Positions 12,401-24,318 of a stretch of DNA of 64,000 nucleotides are shown in pieces. Numbering within the stretch: position 1 is the stretch's first letter; every line of letters begins with the position of its first letter. A program made the position numbers and the translations under genes. Source of the stretch: Argentina anserina (lineage: Eukaryota; Streptophyta; Magnoliopsida; Rosales; Rosaceae); contig NW_026089478.1 in assembly GCF_933775445.1 (NCBI RefSeq), forward strand, positions 1-64,000, in the 5' to 3' direction. The notes under the pieces were generated by a model. That model was not told where the DNA came from, ran no database searches, and saw nothing but the letters and a program-made list of their open reading frames with translations.

Positions 12401-15400
12401 ATCTTTTTATTTCTCGTTTGAGTATCTTTCTGTAAGGCTTCTGATGCGAGTTTCTATTGAATTTGAGAGTTTTCCAAGTGTGGGAGTGTGTTTCTTTCAA
12501 ACTGAGTATCTTTACATCGTTTGCGTATCTTTACTATTCCAATTGTGTATCTTTTCATTTCTCGTTTGAGTATCTTTCCGTAAGGCTTTCTGATGCGAGT
12601 TTATATTGAATTTGAGAGTTTTGCAAGTGTGGGAGTGTGTTTCTTTTAAACTGAGTATCTTTACATCATTTGCGTATCTTTACTATTCCAATTGTGTATC
12701 TTTACATCGTTTGCATACCTTTACTATTCCAATTGTGTATCTTTTCATTTCTCGTTTGAGTATCTTTCTGTAAGGCTTTCTGATGCGAGTTTCTATTGAA
12801 TTTGAGAGTTTTGCAAGTGTGGGAGTGTGTTTCTTTCAAACTGAGTATCTTTACATCGTTTGCGTATCTTTACTATTCCAATTGTGTATCTTTTCATTTC
12901 TCGTTTGAGTATCTTTCTGTAAGGCTTTCTGATGCGAGTTTCTATTGAATTTGAGAGTTTTACAAGTGTGGGAGTGTGTTTCTTTCAAACTGAGTATCTT
13001 TACATCGTTGACGTATCTTTACTATTCCAATTGTGTATCTTTACATCGTTTGCGTATCTTTACTATACCAATTCTGTATCTTTTAATTTCTTGTTTGAGT
13101 ATCTTTCTGTAAGGCTTCTGATGCGAGTTTCTATTGAATTTGAGAGATTTGCAAGTGTGGGAGTGTGTTTCTTTCAAACTGAGTATCTTTACATCGTTGA
13201 CGTATCTTTACTATTCCAATTGTGTATCTTTACATCGTTTGCGTATCTTTACTATACCAATTCTGTATCTTTTAATTTCTTGTTTGAGTATCTTTCTGTA
13301 AGGCTTCTGATGCGAGTTTCTATTGAATTTGAGAGTTTTTCAAGTGTGGGAGTGTGTTTCTTTCAAACTGAGTATCTTTACATCGTTTGCGTATCTTTAC
13401 TATTCCAATTGTGTATCTTTACATCGTTTGCGTATCTTTACTATTCCAATTGTGTATCTTTTCATTTCTCGTTTGAGTATCTTTCTGTAAGGCTTTTGAT
13501 GCGAGTTTCTATTGTATTTGAGAGTTTTGCAAGTGTGGGAGTGTGTTTCTGTCAAACTGAGTATCTTTACATCGTTTGCGTATCTTTACTATTCCAATTG
13601 TGTATCTTTTCATTTCTCGTTTGAGTATCTTTCTGTAAGGCTTTCTGATGGGAGTTTCTATTGAATTTGAGAGTTTTACAAGTGTGGGAGTGTGTTTCTT
13701 TTAAACTGAGTATCTTTACATCGTTTGCGTATCTTTACTATTCCAATTGTGTATCTTTACATCGTTTGCGTATCTTTACTATTCCAATTGTGTATCTTTT
13801 CATTTCTCGTTTGAGTATCTTTCTGTAAGGTTTCTGATGCGAGTTTCTATTGAATTTGAGAATTTTGCAAGTGTGGGAGTGTGTTTCTGTCAAACTGAGT
13901 ATCTTTACATCGTTTGCGTATCTTTACTATTCCAATTGTGTATCTTTTTATTTCTCGTTTGAGTATCTTTCTGTAAGGCTTCTGATGCGAGTTTCTATTG
14001 AATTTGAGAGTTTTGCAAGTGTGGGAGTGTGTTTCTTTCAAACTGAGTATCTTTACATCGTTTGCGTATCTTTACTATTCCAATTGTGTATCTTTACATC
14101 GTTTGCGTATCTTTACTATACCAATTCTGTATCTTTTAATTTCTTGTTTGAGTATCTTTCTGTAAGGCTTCTGATGCGAGTTTCTATTGTATTTGAGAGT
14201 TTTCCAAGTGTGGGAGTGTGTTTCTTTCAAACTGAGTATCTTTACATCGTTTGCGTATCTTTACTATTCCAATTGTGTATCTTTTCATTTCTCGTTTGAG
14301 TATCTTTCTGTAAGGCTTCTGATGCGAGTTTCTATTGAATTTGAGCGTTTTGCAAGTGTGGGAGTGTGTTTCTTTCAAACTGAGTATCTTTACATCGTTG
14401 ACGTATCTTTACTATTCCAATTGTGTATCTTTACATCGTTTGCGTATCTTTACTATTCCAATTGTGTATCTTTTCATTTCTCGTTTGAGTATCTTTCTGT
14501 AAGGCTTCTGATGCGAGTTTCTATTGTATTTGAGAGTTTTGCAAGTGTGGGAGTGTGTTTCTTATAAACTGAGTATCTTTACATCGTTTGCGTATGTTTA
14601 CTATTCTAATTGTGTATCTTTACATCGTTTGCGTATCTTTACTATTCCAATTGTGTATCTTATCATTTCTCGTTTGAGTATCTTTCTGTAAGGATTCTGA
14701 TGCGAGTTTCTACTGAATTTAAGAGTTTTGCAAGTGTGGGAGTGTGTTTCTTATAAACTGAGTATCTTTACATCGTTTGCGTATCTTTACTATTCCAACT
14801 GTGTATCTTTACATCGTTTGCGTATCTTTACTATTCCAATTGTGTATCTTTTCATTTCTCGTTTGAGTATCTTTCTGTAAGGCTTCTGATGCGAGTTTCT
14901 ATTGTATTTGAGAGTTTTGCAAGTGTGGGAGTGTGTTTCTTATAAACTGAGTATCTTTACATCGTTTGCGTATATTTACTATTCCAATTGTGTATCTTTA
15001 CATCGTTTGCGTATCTTTACTATTCCAATTGTGTATCTTTTCATTTCTCGTTTGAGTATCTTTCTGTAAGGCTTCTGATGCGAGTTTCTATTGAATTTGA
15101 GCGTTTTGCAAGTGTGGGAGTGTGTTTCTTTCAAACTGAGTATCTTTACATCGTTGACGTATCTTTACTATTCCAATTGTTTATCTTTACATCGTTTGCG
15201 TATCTTTACTATACCAATTCAGTATCTTTTCATTTCTTGTTTGAGTATCTTTCTGTAAGGCTTGTGATTCGAGTTTCTATTGAATTTAAGAGTTTTTCAA
15301 GTGTGGGAGTGTGTTTCTTTCAAACTGAGTATCTTTACATCGTTTGCGTATGTTTACTATTCTAATTGTGTATCTTTACATCGTTTGCGTATCTTTACTA

Positions 15401-17819
15401 TTCCAATTGTGTATCTTTTCATTTCTCGTTTGAGTATCTTTCTGTAAGGCTTCTGATGCGAGTTTCTACTGAATTTAAGAGTTTTGCAAGTGTGGGAGTG
15501 TGTTTCTTATAAACTGAGTATCTTTACATCGTTTGCGTATCTTTACTATTCCAACTGTGTATCTTTACATCGTTTGCGTATCTTTACTATTCCAATTGTG
15601 TATCTTTTCATTTCTCGTTTGAGTATCTTTCTGTAAGGCTTCTGATGCGAGTTTCTATTGTATTTGAGAGTTTTGCAAGTGTGGGAGTGTGTTTCTTTCA
15701 AACTGAGTATCTTTACATCGTTTGCGTATCTTTACTATTCCAATTGTGTATCTTTACATTTCTCGTTTGAGTATCTTTTTGTAAGGCTTTCTGATGCGAG
15801 TTTCTATTGAATTTGAGAGTTTTACAAGTGTGGGAGTGTGTTTCTTTCAAACTGAGTATCTTTATATCGTTGACGTATCTTTACTATTCCAATTGTGTAT
15901 CTTTACATCGTTTGCGTATCTTTACTATACCAATTCTGTATCTTTTAATTTCTTGTTTGAGTATCTTTCTGTAAGGCTTCTGATGCGAGTTTCTATTGAA
16001 TTCGAGAGTTTTGCAAGTGTGGGAGTGTGTTTCTTTCAAACTGAGTATCTTTACATCGTTGACGTATCTTTACTATTCCAATTGTGTATCTTTACATCGT
16101 TTGCGTATCTTTACTATACCAATTCTGTATCTTTTAATTTCTTGTTTGAGTATCTTTCTGTAAGGCTTCTGATGCGAGTTTCTATTGAATTTGAGAGTTT
16201 TTCAAGTGTGGGAGTGTGTTTCTTTCAAACTGAGTATCTTTACATCGTTTGCGTATCTTTACTATTCCAATTGTGTATCTTTACATCGTTTGCGTATCTT
16301 TACTATTCCAATTGTGTATCTTTTCATTTCTCGTTTGAGTATCTTTCTGTAAGGCTTTTGATGCGAGTTTCTATTGTATTTGAGAGTTTTGCAAGTGTGG
16401 GAGTGTGTTTCTGTCAAACTGAGTATCTTTACATCGTTTGCGTATCTTTACTATTCCAATTGTGTATCTTTTCATTTCTCGTTTGAGTATCTTTCTGTAA
16501 GGCTTTTGATGCGAGTTTCTATTGTATTTGAGAGTTTTGCAAGTGTGGGAGTGTGTTTCTGTCAAACTGAGTATCTTTACATCGTTTGCGTATCTTTACT
16601 ATTCCAATTGTGTATCTTTTCATTTCTCGTTTGAGTATCTTTCTGTAAGGCTTTCTGATGGGAGTTTCTATTGAATTTGAGAGTTTTACAAGTGTGGGAG
16701 TGTGTTTCTTTTAAACTGAGTATCTTTACATCGTTTGCGTATCTTTACTATTCCAATTGTGTATCTTTACATCGTTTGCGTATCTTTACTATTCCAATTG
16801 TGTATCTTTTCATTTCTCGTTTGAGTATCTTTCTGTAAGGCTTCTGATGCGAGTTTCTATTGAATTTGAGAATTTTGCAAGTGTGGGAGTGTGTTTCTGT
16901 CAAACTGAGTATCTTTACATCGTTTGCGTATCTTTACTATTCCAATTGTGTATCTTTTCATTTCTCATTTGAGTATCTTTCTGTAAGGCTTTCTGATGCG
17001 AGTTTCTATTGAATTTGAGAGTTTTGCAAGTGTGGGAGTGTGTTTCTTTCAAACTGAGTATCTTTACATCGTTTGCGTATCTTTACTATTCCAATTGTGT
17101 ATCTTTTCATTTCTCGTTTGAGTATCTTTCTGTAAGGCTTCTGATGCGAGTTTCTATTGAATTTGAGAGTTTTGCAAGTGTGGGAGTGTGTTTCTTTCAA
17201 ACTGAGTATCTTTACATCGTTTGCGTATCTTTACTATTCCAATTGTGTATCTTTTCATTTCTCGTTTGAGTATCTTTCTGTAAGGCTTATGATGCGAGTT
17301 TCTATTGTATTTGAGAGTTTTCCAAGGGTGGGAGTGTGTTTCTTTCAAACTGAGTATCTTTATATCGTTTGCGTATCTTTACCATTCCAATTGTATATCT
17401 TTACATCGTTTGCGTATCTTTACTATTCCAATTGTGTATCTTTTCATTTCTCGTTTGAGTATCTTTCTGTAAGGCTTTCTGATGCGAGTTTCTATTGAAT
17501 TTGAGAGTTTTGCAAGTGTGGGAGTGTGTTTCTTTTAAACTGAGTATCTTTACATCGTTTGCGTATCTTTACTATTCCAATTGTGTATCTTTACATCGTT
17601 TGCGTATCTTTACTATTCCAATTGTGTATCTTTTCATTTCTCGTTTGAGTATCTTTCTGTAAGGCTTCTGATGCGAGTTTCTATTGAATTTGAGAGTTTT
17701 GCAAGTGTGGGAGTGTGTTTCTTTCAAACTGAGTATCTTTACATCGTTTGCGTATCTTTACTATTCCAATTGTGTATCTTTTCATTTCTCATTTGAGTAT
17801 CTTTCTGTAAGGCTTTCTG

Positions 17820-19147
17820 ATGCGAGTTTCTATTGAATTTGAGAGTTTTGCCAGTGTGGGAGTGTGTTTCTTTCAAACTGAGTATCTTTACATCGTTTGC
17901 ATATCTTTACTATTCCAATTGTGTATCTTTACATCGTTTGCGTATCTTTACTATTCCAATTGTGTATGTTTTCATTTCTCGTTTGAGTATCTTTCTGTAA
18001 GGCTTCTGATGCGAGTTTCTATTGTATTTGAGAGTTTTGCAAGTGTGGGAGTGTGTTTCTTTCAAACTGAGTATCTTTACATCGTTTGCGTATCTTTACT
18101 ATTCCAATTGTGTATCTTTTCATTTCTCGTTTGAGTATTTTTCTGTAAGGCTTCTGATGCGAGTTTCTATTGTATTTGAGAGTTTTGCAAGTGTGGGAGT
18201 GTGTTTCTTTTAAACTGAGTATCTTTACATCGTTTGCGTATCTTTACTATTCCAATTGTGTATCTTTACATCGTTTGCGTATCTTTACTATTCCAATTGT
18301 GTATCTTTTCATTTCTCGTTTGAGTATCTTTCTGTAAGGCTTCTGATGCGAGTTTCTATTGAATTTGAGAGTTTTGCAAGTGTGGGAGTGTGTTTCTTTC
18401 AAACTGAGTATCTTTAAATCGTTTGCGTATCTTTACTATTCCAATTGTGTATCTTTTCATTTCTCATTTGAGTATCTTTCTGTAAGGCTTTCTGATGCGA
18501 GTTTCTATTGAATTTGAGAGTTTTGCCAGTGTGGGAGTGTGTTTCTTTCAAACTGAGTATCTTTACATCGTTTGCATATCTTTACTATTCCAATTGTGTA
18601 TCTTTACATCGTTTGCGTATCTTTACTATTCCAATTGTGTATGTTTTCATTTCTCGTTTGAGTATCTTTCTGTAAGGCTTCTGATGCGAGTTTCTATTGA
18701 ATTTGAGAGTTTTGCAAGTGTGGGAGTGTGTTTCTTTCAAACTGAGTATCTTTACATCGTTTGCGTATCTTTACTATTCCAATTGTGTATCTTTTCATTT
18801 CTCATTTGAGTATCTTTCTGTAAGGCTTTCTGATGCGAATTTCTATTGAATTTGAGAGTTTTGCCAGTGTGGGAGTGTGTTTCTTTCAAACTGATTATCT
18901 TTACATCGTTTGCATATCTTTACTATTCCAATTGTGTATCTTTACATCGTTTGCGTATCTTTACTATTCCAATTGTGTATGTTTTCATTTCTCGTTTGAG
19001 TATCTTTCTGTAAGGCTTCTGATGCGAGTTTCTATTGTATTTGAGAGTTTTGCAAGTGTGGGAGTGTGTTTCTTTCAAACTGAGTATCTTTACATCGTTT
19101 GCGTATCTTTACTATTCCAATTGTGTATCTTTTCATTTCTCGTTTGA
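17820..19147. repeat. 338-bp dimeric higher-order repeat next to the retroelement
   Basis: A two-monomer unit (149 + 189 = 338 bp) is marked by GTTTTGCCAGTGTGGG and GTGTATGTTTTC. It starts at about 17820, 18495 and 18833; the 675-bp gap between the first two is about two units of 338 bp. This is the most regular higher-order pattern in the left array and lies directly beside the retrotransposon cluster. Confidence 0.7.
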
Positions 19148-19334
19148 GTATTTTTCTGTAAGGCTTCTGATGCGAGTTTCTATTGTATTTGAGAGTTTTG
19201 CAAGTGTGGGAGTGTGTTTCTTTCAAACTGAGTATCTTTACATCGTTTGCGTATCTTTACTATTCCAATTGTGTATCTTTTCATTTCTCGTTTGAGTATC
19301 TTTCTGTAAGGCTTCTGATGCGAGTTTCTATTGA

Positions 19335-20818
19335 CCGGGGATCCAGCCAGGGCTTAGGATCACAATACTTACACGAATTCATAAAGGGTTTAAGGTTTGA
19401 TATAGATTTTGGATTGAATCATAAAAACAGTAAATAAAACCTAAACTAATATATACATGTGATCAACCAACCAACACATAAACAATCACCAAAACAACTC
19501 ACATAGAGGGAATCGAAACAAGTTCTATGTCCATTCTTAGAATCATGCCGAGACTATGCAATAAATCACCAAGGATGGATCATGCATTTAGGGTTCTAAG
19601 CAGTAACCTAAACACATAGACACTTAACACATTCAATCACAACCAAGCAGCCATAATCGAAATTCTAACATGTTCATCTTAATCCTGTAATCCCAAAGTC
19701 ATGCACATTGAATTTATCAAGTATGTCACTTACTTAACCAACAACCATGCAATTCGAAAATCACATAAACAAGAATAAACATGTTCTTAGCATAAGTCTT
19801 TAATCCAACAACCTAAATATCATGCTACAAGCATAGTCATAACATATAGGCATCGAAATTGTTCAAAAGCTAGGTTCGGCAGAAACCAAAACCGAAATCC
19901 ATAAAACCAAAACATAATTTTCGAATCCTCTATATAAATTGAATCAAGTAGCTATTTCATAGACAAAATTGATACAAGACTACTCTAAACAAATCGCAAC
20001 TTCATCCATGAACAAGAACAATACCAAAACCGAAATTAAACAAGAGTGAATCATGGTTACACTTTATAAATCAAGCAATCCACAAGTGTAGCCAAGACTT
20101 CTATGGATGAAACCTCCTTCACAAGCGTGTTTGAAAGGCTATTGATAGGTGGGGAATGATGGAATCGGTTTTAGGATTTCTTGGAATGGTGAAGGATGAA
20201 TTCGGCAGAGCTTATGGCTGTGTTTGTGTGTAGGGCTGATGATGTTGCTGAATGGAGAGGCCGGCCTCTATATATAGAGGTGTAGGAAGCCTTCTTGCGT
20301 GCTAAAAGGAAATAGAATCCAATTGGGAAACTGAAATCCTCTTTGTTATGGATTTGATTTATGTACTCCATATCCATCTTGATGTAGGAAACCAAGTCCA
20401 ATAGGGAAATCTCTAAAGGGCAGCTCGGCAATCTCTTGGTCCAACTAGGAGTAGCTAGGCCGGCCTCCTCTTCTCCTTGTTCAACTCGAACATGATTTCC
20501 TTGTTCAACTAGGAATGCAACTCGGCAACTCTCCTTTCTTTCCAAATATGATTTGTCTTTCCTGAAAAGAAATCGTCGATTAAGGAATAGGAAAGAATGA
20601 AAATAGGAAAGTAGAGTCCTAGTCGAGTAAGGAATCCTAGCTCAATCAGGAGTTCTAACACTTAGCACAATTTCATCATCAAATCATCTAAAATCGAAAT
20701 AGCTCTACCTAGAACATACATGTATCAAATATGAACCTAAAACAACTAAATAAGAAGTAACAAAGCATAAGAATAGGGCATATATACATTAAGAACGTCA
20801 CACTTTGTGCTCCTATCA
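19335..20818 (-). repeat. LTR of copy 1 (3' LTR, truncated, without nested solo LTR)
   Basis: This matches 25119-28886 but lacks the 2196-bp nested insertion, and it lacks 83 bp at its plus-strand left end (the U5 end on the element strand). The element-strand start is TGATAGGAGCAC at 20818, directly after a purine tract. A complete uninterrupted LTR would be 1567 bp (1484 + 83). The empty insertion site, GGCAGCTCGG near 20427, shows the pre-insertion sequence. A 124-codon minus-strand open frame at 20171-20545 covers the U3 and TATA area; I consider it fortuitous because the solo LTR splits it in the other copies. Confidence 0.9.
20265..20280 (-). promoter_or_regulatory. Candidate TATA box of the LTR promoter, copy 1
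   Basis: CCTCTATATATAGAGG is a perfect palindrome with a canonical plant TATA core. It lies inside the LTR and next to GGCCGGCC. Because it is palindromic its orientation comes only from the LTR strand (minus). The same site is at 26132-26147 and 34200-34215 in the other LTRs. Confidence 0.6.
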
Positions 20819-20832
20819 ACAACCCCACACTT
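20819..20832 (-). other. Polypurine tract (PPT), copy 1
   Basis: On the element strand AAGTGTGGGGTTGT directly precedes the LTR start TGATAGG. A G-rich purine run touching the 3' LTR is the expected plus-strand primer site of LTR retrotransposons. The position confirms minus orientation. Confidence 0.75.
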
Positions 20833-22619
20833 AGACTTTGCTAGTCCCTTAGCAATCACTAAAAAGGGAAATCAAAACATAAACGAAAACAATACAACTA
20901 TAACTAACGACACAACATTCTAATGCCTTCAACATTTTGTCTCAGAGATCTTCAAACTCATAGCATCAAGAATAGCATTCAATCGAAATAGATAAGATGA
21001 ATTCAATGGTTAATAAACATGAGATTTCGTTTAACAAGTAAGACATGACAGAAACAAAGGTGTAATTAAGCTCAACATGTTCAAAACGAGTTCAAATTCA
21101 ACTCACATAGGATATGCACTCCAAATCTTTTCTCTCAAGAACATGGCATATGCTTAAAAGCTTTTCACACACAAGAGTTATGAACATAGTGAAAATCGAA
21201 AACCTCATGAAAGATACCAATCATATGCACAAATGAACCCAAACCATAAGCTTACTTATGAAACAAACTCCACAAATCAAGAGCTACTCATTTTAAGAAT
21301 CATGCGGATCTTTAGAAAATGGATGGGTTAGGCTCGGCATTGATATATTTTCAAGGTAAAGGAATCACAAAGGTTATCCTCAAGACTTAGCAGAGCAAAA
21401 CATCCACCTTATGTCGCCATACTCCATAAAACAAGGGCCAAATATCATCATGTTGGACCCATTCTTCACTTTATACATTGTGAAAACGAACAAAGGCTAA
21501 AGTATAACATTATTGAGCCTTCAACAAATACATCACAACTCCAAATTCACCAAAAACAACATGTATGCCGAGATCATCATTCTTTCTTTTCATATTTTCT
21601 TTTCTTGCCGTGTATGTCTTTTCCTTTTCTTTTTCTCACACGGCATCAATACATTTTTTTCCTCTTTTTCATACTCTTTTCACGGCATAACATACATACC
21701 ATAACACCACACTTGAATCCAATCATCACTCCATATTAACTCCAAGATTGGCTCTGCCAAGCCTCAAAGACAAGGTAGAGATATAACTATACTAAGCATG
21801 GATATAACATGTTGGTAATGAAAGAATAGGCTTAACGTAGGCTCAAAGGGGTTAACACTAAGGTGTCCCAAGCAGGGCTTAAATAGGGATGTACGGCTTT
21901 TTGGCTTAAGTGGTGGAAATCCTAAAAAGATCCAACAATCCTTTTCAAAATCAGAGTATATTATGATATAAAGCTTCGAAAGTTTCACAAAGTAAGTTCT
22001 AGCATTCTCTAGTTCATTGCAATTCTATGGCATATGAATTGATCAAAATAAATGTAATGAGGTTATAAAGCCAAGAAACGATAGAATAAAACTCTCCAAA
22101 GAAAGGCACATATATATAGCTCGAATCTCACATAGGTTACATGAATTCAAACAAGTAAAGAACATGCTCATTCTGTACCTAAGTTTCAAAATCCTCATCT
22201 ACTACATGTTCGTACAAAATCTACACATCGATTAACCATCAAATAACAATTAAGTTCATTTCAATATCGTGCTCATCTATCAACCATAAATTCAAAGATC
22301 AACTCATCCTAGACAGTTAAAGGCATACCTAGGACTCAAAACAAAAATAAAACAAGTCAAAATCGAAAATCAAAACCCTAAATGAACTAAAATTCGAAAA
22401 TCACAACAAAATTTAAACACATAAGCATCAAACAATAGAATTCAACGAATGATGTATACCCCACCCCACACTTAAAACTTACATTGCCCTCAATGTACAA
22501 TATGAAAAGCAACGAAAATTAAAACGAGATAAGGGATAAGAAAATGCAAACACTCGTTGATGGCTCCTTCATTGGCTTAAGTTTAGAGTCTATAGCCTAG
22601 ACTTCTTCATTTGCATCCA
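20833..22619 (-). other. Non-coding 3' internal region between gag and PPT, copy 1
   Basis: This stretch of 1.8 kb lies downstream of gag on the element strand. In an autonomous element it would begin pol. Only short open frames (about 60-75 codons) are present and none resembles protease, reverse transcriptase, RNase H or integrase. It contains a strong purine/pyrimidine-biased tract at about 21580-21682. I see nothing else interpretable in it. Confidence 0.8.
21580..21682 (-). other. Long purine-rich tract on the element strand, copy 1
   Basis: The plus strand is almost entirely T and C in several runs, so the element strand is A/G-rich. The runs are separated by short CACGGCAT-type motifs. 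It could be an extra central polypurine tract or simply low-complexity sequence. The second copy is at about 29648-29750. Confidence 0.4.
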
Positions 22620-23756
22620 CTAAAAGAATACGACATGTTCATCCTCCTCATCATCCGAAGAGATGATCATGATGTCGCCATTATCCTTCTCATCTTCACT
22701 CGAGTCCGAATCACTGCTCTTATAGCTCGAATCAACTTCTTCCTTCAAACTCGGATCTTCTTCTTCCTCTTCCTCATTGACACGGCTGTAAGACTCCCCC
22801 TCTTCACTTGTAAGTTCCTTTCTCTTTTCCTTAGAGCTAGCACGAATGTCCTCCACAAGATCCTTTAGCTCCCTATGCGATTTTGCCAATTCCAAAATCG
22901 ATTGTTGCATTTCATTGATCATCTTGTCTCGGCGGTGCTCCGCTCTTGTAGGTGTAGTCTTAACTCTAGCCGGTCTACCTTTCTTCCTCATGCCAACCAG
23001 AGGTTTCAAATGGTCTCGAGTGTTCCCATACTTCGTAGCTTTCCTTCCATCCAACTCCACTCCCTTGACCCGAGAAGTACCACTCACCCTAGAGCATGAC
23101 GTCGAAACCAAACTATCCCTTCTTTCTCCAAGTTCTCCAATATGCATGATCCTATCTCCTACCTCAAGGTTCATGAAGCCTCTTGGTGAAAACGAATCAA
23201 TGTACTCTTGATAATCCCTTAGCAAACCTTGGTAGAAAGTACTAGTCAACACATGTTGGTTCATGTCATGGTCTAACGGTGCTACTACTTCTTGAAATCT
23301 CTTTAAGTACTTGTGGTAGGGCTCATCATCTTCTTGTGTACATGCTTGAATCATCTCTCTCATCCTTGCTCTTCTTGCCGTGAGCAAGAATTTCTTGAGG
23401 AATGTTTCTTTTAGCTCATCCCATGATCGGATGGAATTTTCAGGAATAGAGTGCAACCATTCTCTTGCTTTATCAACTAGAGTGAAGGGAAATACCTCAA
23501 GATACAATAACTCCAAGTCTCCACGTTCCATGGACTGAATCGCTTGTTGCACCTTCGACTCAAAAAGAAATATATGGACATCAGCCTTCTCAATCTTAAA
23601 CCCTCTAAAGATCGGCATGGTTTTCAAAATTTTGGATGTGACCTCCATACGATTATGATTATGACTAAGAGCCGGCAACATAATGCATCTAGGATGAAAA
23701 GCAGGGCTGTCCCTCTCTGGAAACATGTTGTCTTCACGAAACGCAAACACCTCCAT
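22620..23756 (-). CDS. gag: Retrotransposon Gag protein, copy 1 (378 aa)
   Basis: This is the only long open frame in the internal region. Residues about 85-200 look like the plant retrotransposon Gag family (Retrotrans_gag): KAREWLHSIPENSIRSWDEL at 96-115, then FLKKF, a YHKYLKRFQEV helix at 147-157 and FYQGL at 174-178. This is the style of Athila/Tat elements, and the protein should form the capsid shell that packages element RNA in the cytoplasm. Residues 251-277 are strongly basic and include RKKGRPARVK (257-266), which resembles an AT-hook. Residues 278-314 look helical or coiled-coil, and 315-374 are very acidic (E/D/S-rich). There is no CCHC zinc knuckle and no protease domain follows. 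The first methionine gives 378 residues; M37 or an upstream spliced exon are alternative starts. The second copy has an identical translation, so the frame has stayed intact. Confidence 0.85.
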   Translation of the reverse strand: MEVFAFREDNMFPERDSPAFHPRCIMLPALSHNHNRMEVTSKILKTMPIFRGFKIEKADVHIFLFESKVQQAIQSMERGDLELLYLEVFPFTLVDKAREWLHSIPENSIRSWDELKETFLKKFLLTARRARMREMIQACTQEDDEPYHKYLKRFQEVVAPLDHDMNQHVLTSTFYQGLLRDYQEYIDSFSPRGFMNLEVGDRIMHIGELGERRDSLVSTSCSRVSGTSRVKGVELDGRKATKYGNTRDHLKPLVGMRKKGRPARVKTTPTRAEHRRDKMINEMQQSILELAKSHRELKDLVEDIRASSKEKRKELTSEEGESYSRVNEEEEEEDPSLKEEVDSSYKSSDSDSSEDEKDNGDIMIISSDDEEDEHVVFF

Positions 23757-23872
23757 TGCACACTTGAAAATCTTCTTATGACTTGATTGAACCGAATGTG
23801 GTAGTCTTCCTCTCCTTCTTATGAACTTGTGAATGGTTGGAAAAAGAATGAATAATTATGAACCCGTGCTCT

Positions 23873-23881
23873 CTATATATA
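23873..23881 (-). promoter_or_regulatory. Candidate internal TATA box upstream of gag, copy 1
   Basis: TATATATAG on the element strand lies 117 bp upstream of the gag ATG. The surrounding AT-rich and TCCAACTAGGAAT-type motifs resemble the LTR U3 region. It could be an internal promoter, or it could be a fortuitous AT run. One base beside it differs in copy 2 (31941-31949). Confidence 0.3.
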
Positions 23882-24318
23882 CAGCAATCTTAATCCTTTT
23901 CCATGAGGTAGAAAGAAACCTACAAGGACATAGAAACCTTCTCACACTCCCACTTGGAATCCAAGTCCGAATGGGACTTCTCCATTGATAACACACGGCA
24001 TGGCTTCTCCTACTTCAACTATGATTTCTTTTCACAGCAACTTTCCTTTCCTAACTCACCTAGGAATCCATCTCTCCCTCTACTTTGGAAATCCCAATCC
24101 GGATGGAAATCTTCTTCTTGATGACACACGCACGTTTTCCTTGTTCGACTAGGAGTGTCATGGCCACTCCTCTCCTAATCCAACTAGGAATTGATCTTGT
24201 CATCACTTTAATCTACTCCATGGATCCACTAAGAATCGGTGGTAGCTTCAACCTATTGGGAAATGTACACAAGCAAGGACATTAGTTAAAACTAATCCAC
24301 ATGAGTTAGAAAACTTAC

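Larger units (their letters stand above)
1..19334. repeat. Left satellite DNA array (148/149-bp base monomer)
   Basis: This is continuous tandem satellite. The base monomer, counted from GCGAGTTTCTATTG, is 148 bp, or 149 bp where the AAGGCTTCTGAT segment has an extra T. Longer monomers add 41 bp (189 bp) or 82 bp (230 bp) by duplicating an internal segment bounded by the octamer GTATCTTT. Each base monomer carries that octamer four times, spaced 19, 22 and 23 bp apart. Variants are diverse here: TTCAAACTG, TATAAACTG, TTTAAACTG or GTCAAACTG near monomer position 50; GTTGACGTATC for GTTTGCGTATC; and ACTATACCAATTCTG. I estimate on the order of 110 monomers. The monomer length is not a multiple of three and the open frames in it do not look like genes. 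The array ends abruptly at a retrotransposon junction after monomer position 15. Confidence 0.97.

Noticed and set aside
1..19334. Long plus-strand open frames (up to 250 codons) rich in YLYIV and VSLLFQLCIF segments
   Set aside because: They are translations of the satellite. The 148-bp monomer is not a multiple of three, and long frames arise only where 189-bp monomers keep phase. The same segments appear in all frames, and there is no start context or gene structure.
20171..20545. 124-codon minus-strand frame in the LTR
   Set aside because: It covers the TATA region of U3, has no recognisable domain and is split by the solo LTR in the other copies.
20819..22619. Remnant pol (protease, reverse transcriptase, integrase)
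   Set aside because: No frame shows RT, RNase H, protease or integrase motifs; only short frames with frequent stops.
22846..23211. 121-codon plus-strand frame opposite gag (also 30914-31279)
   Set aside because: It is the complement of the gag coding sequence and has no independent features.
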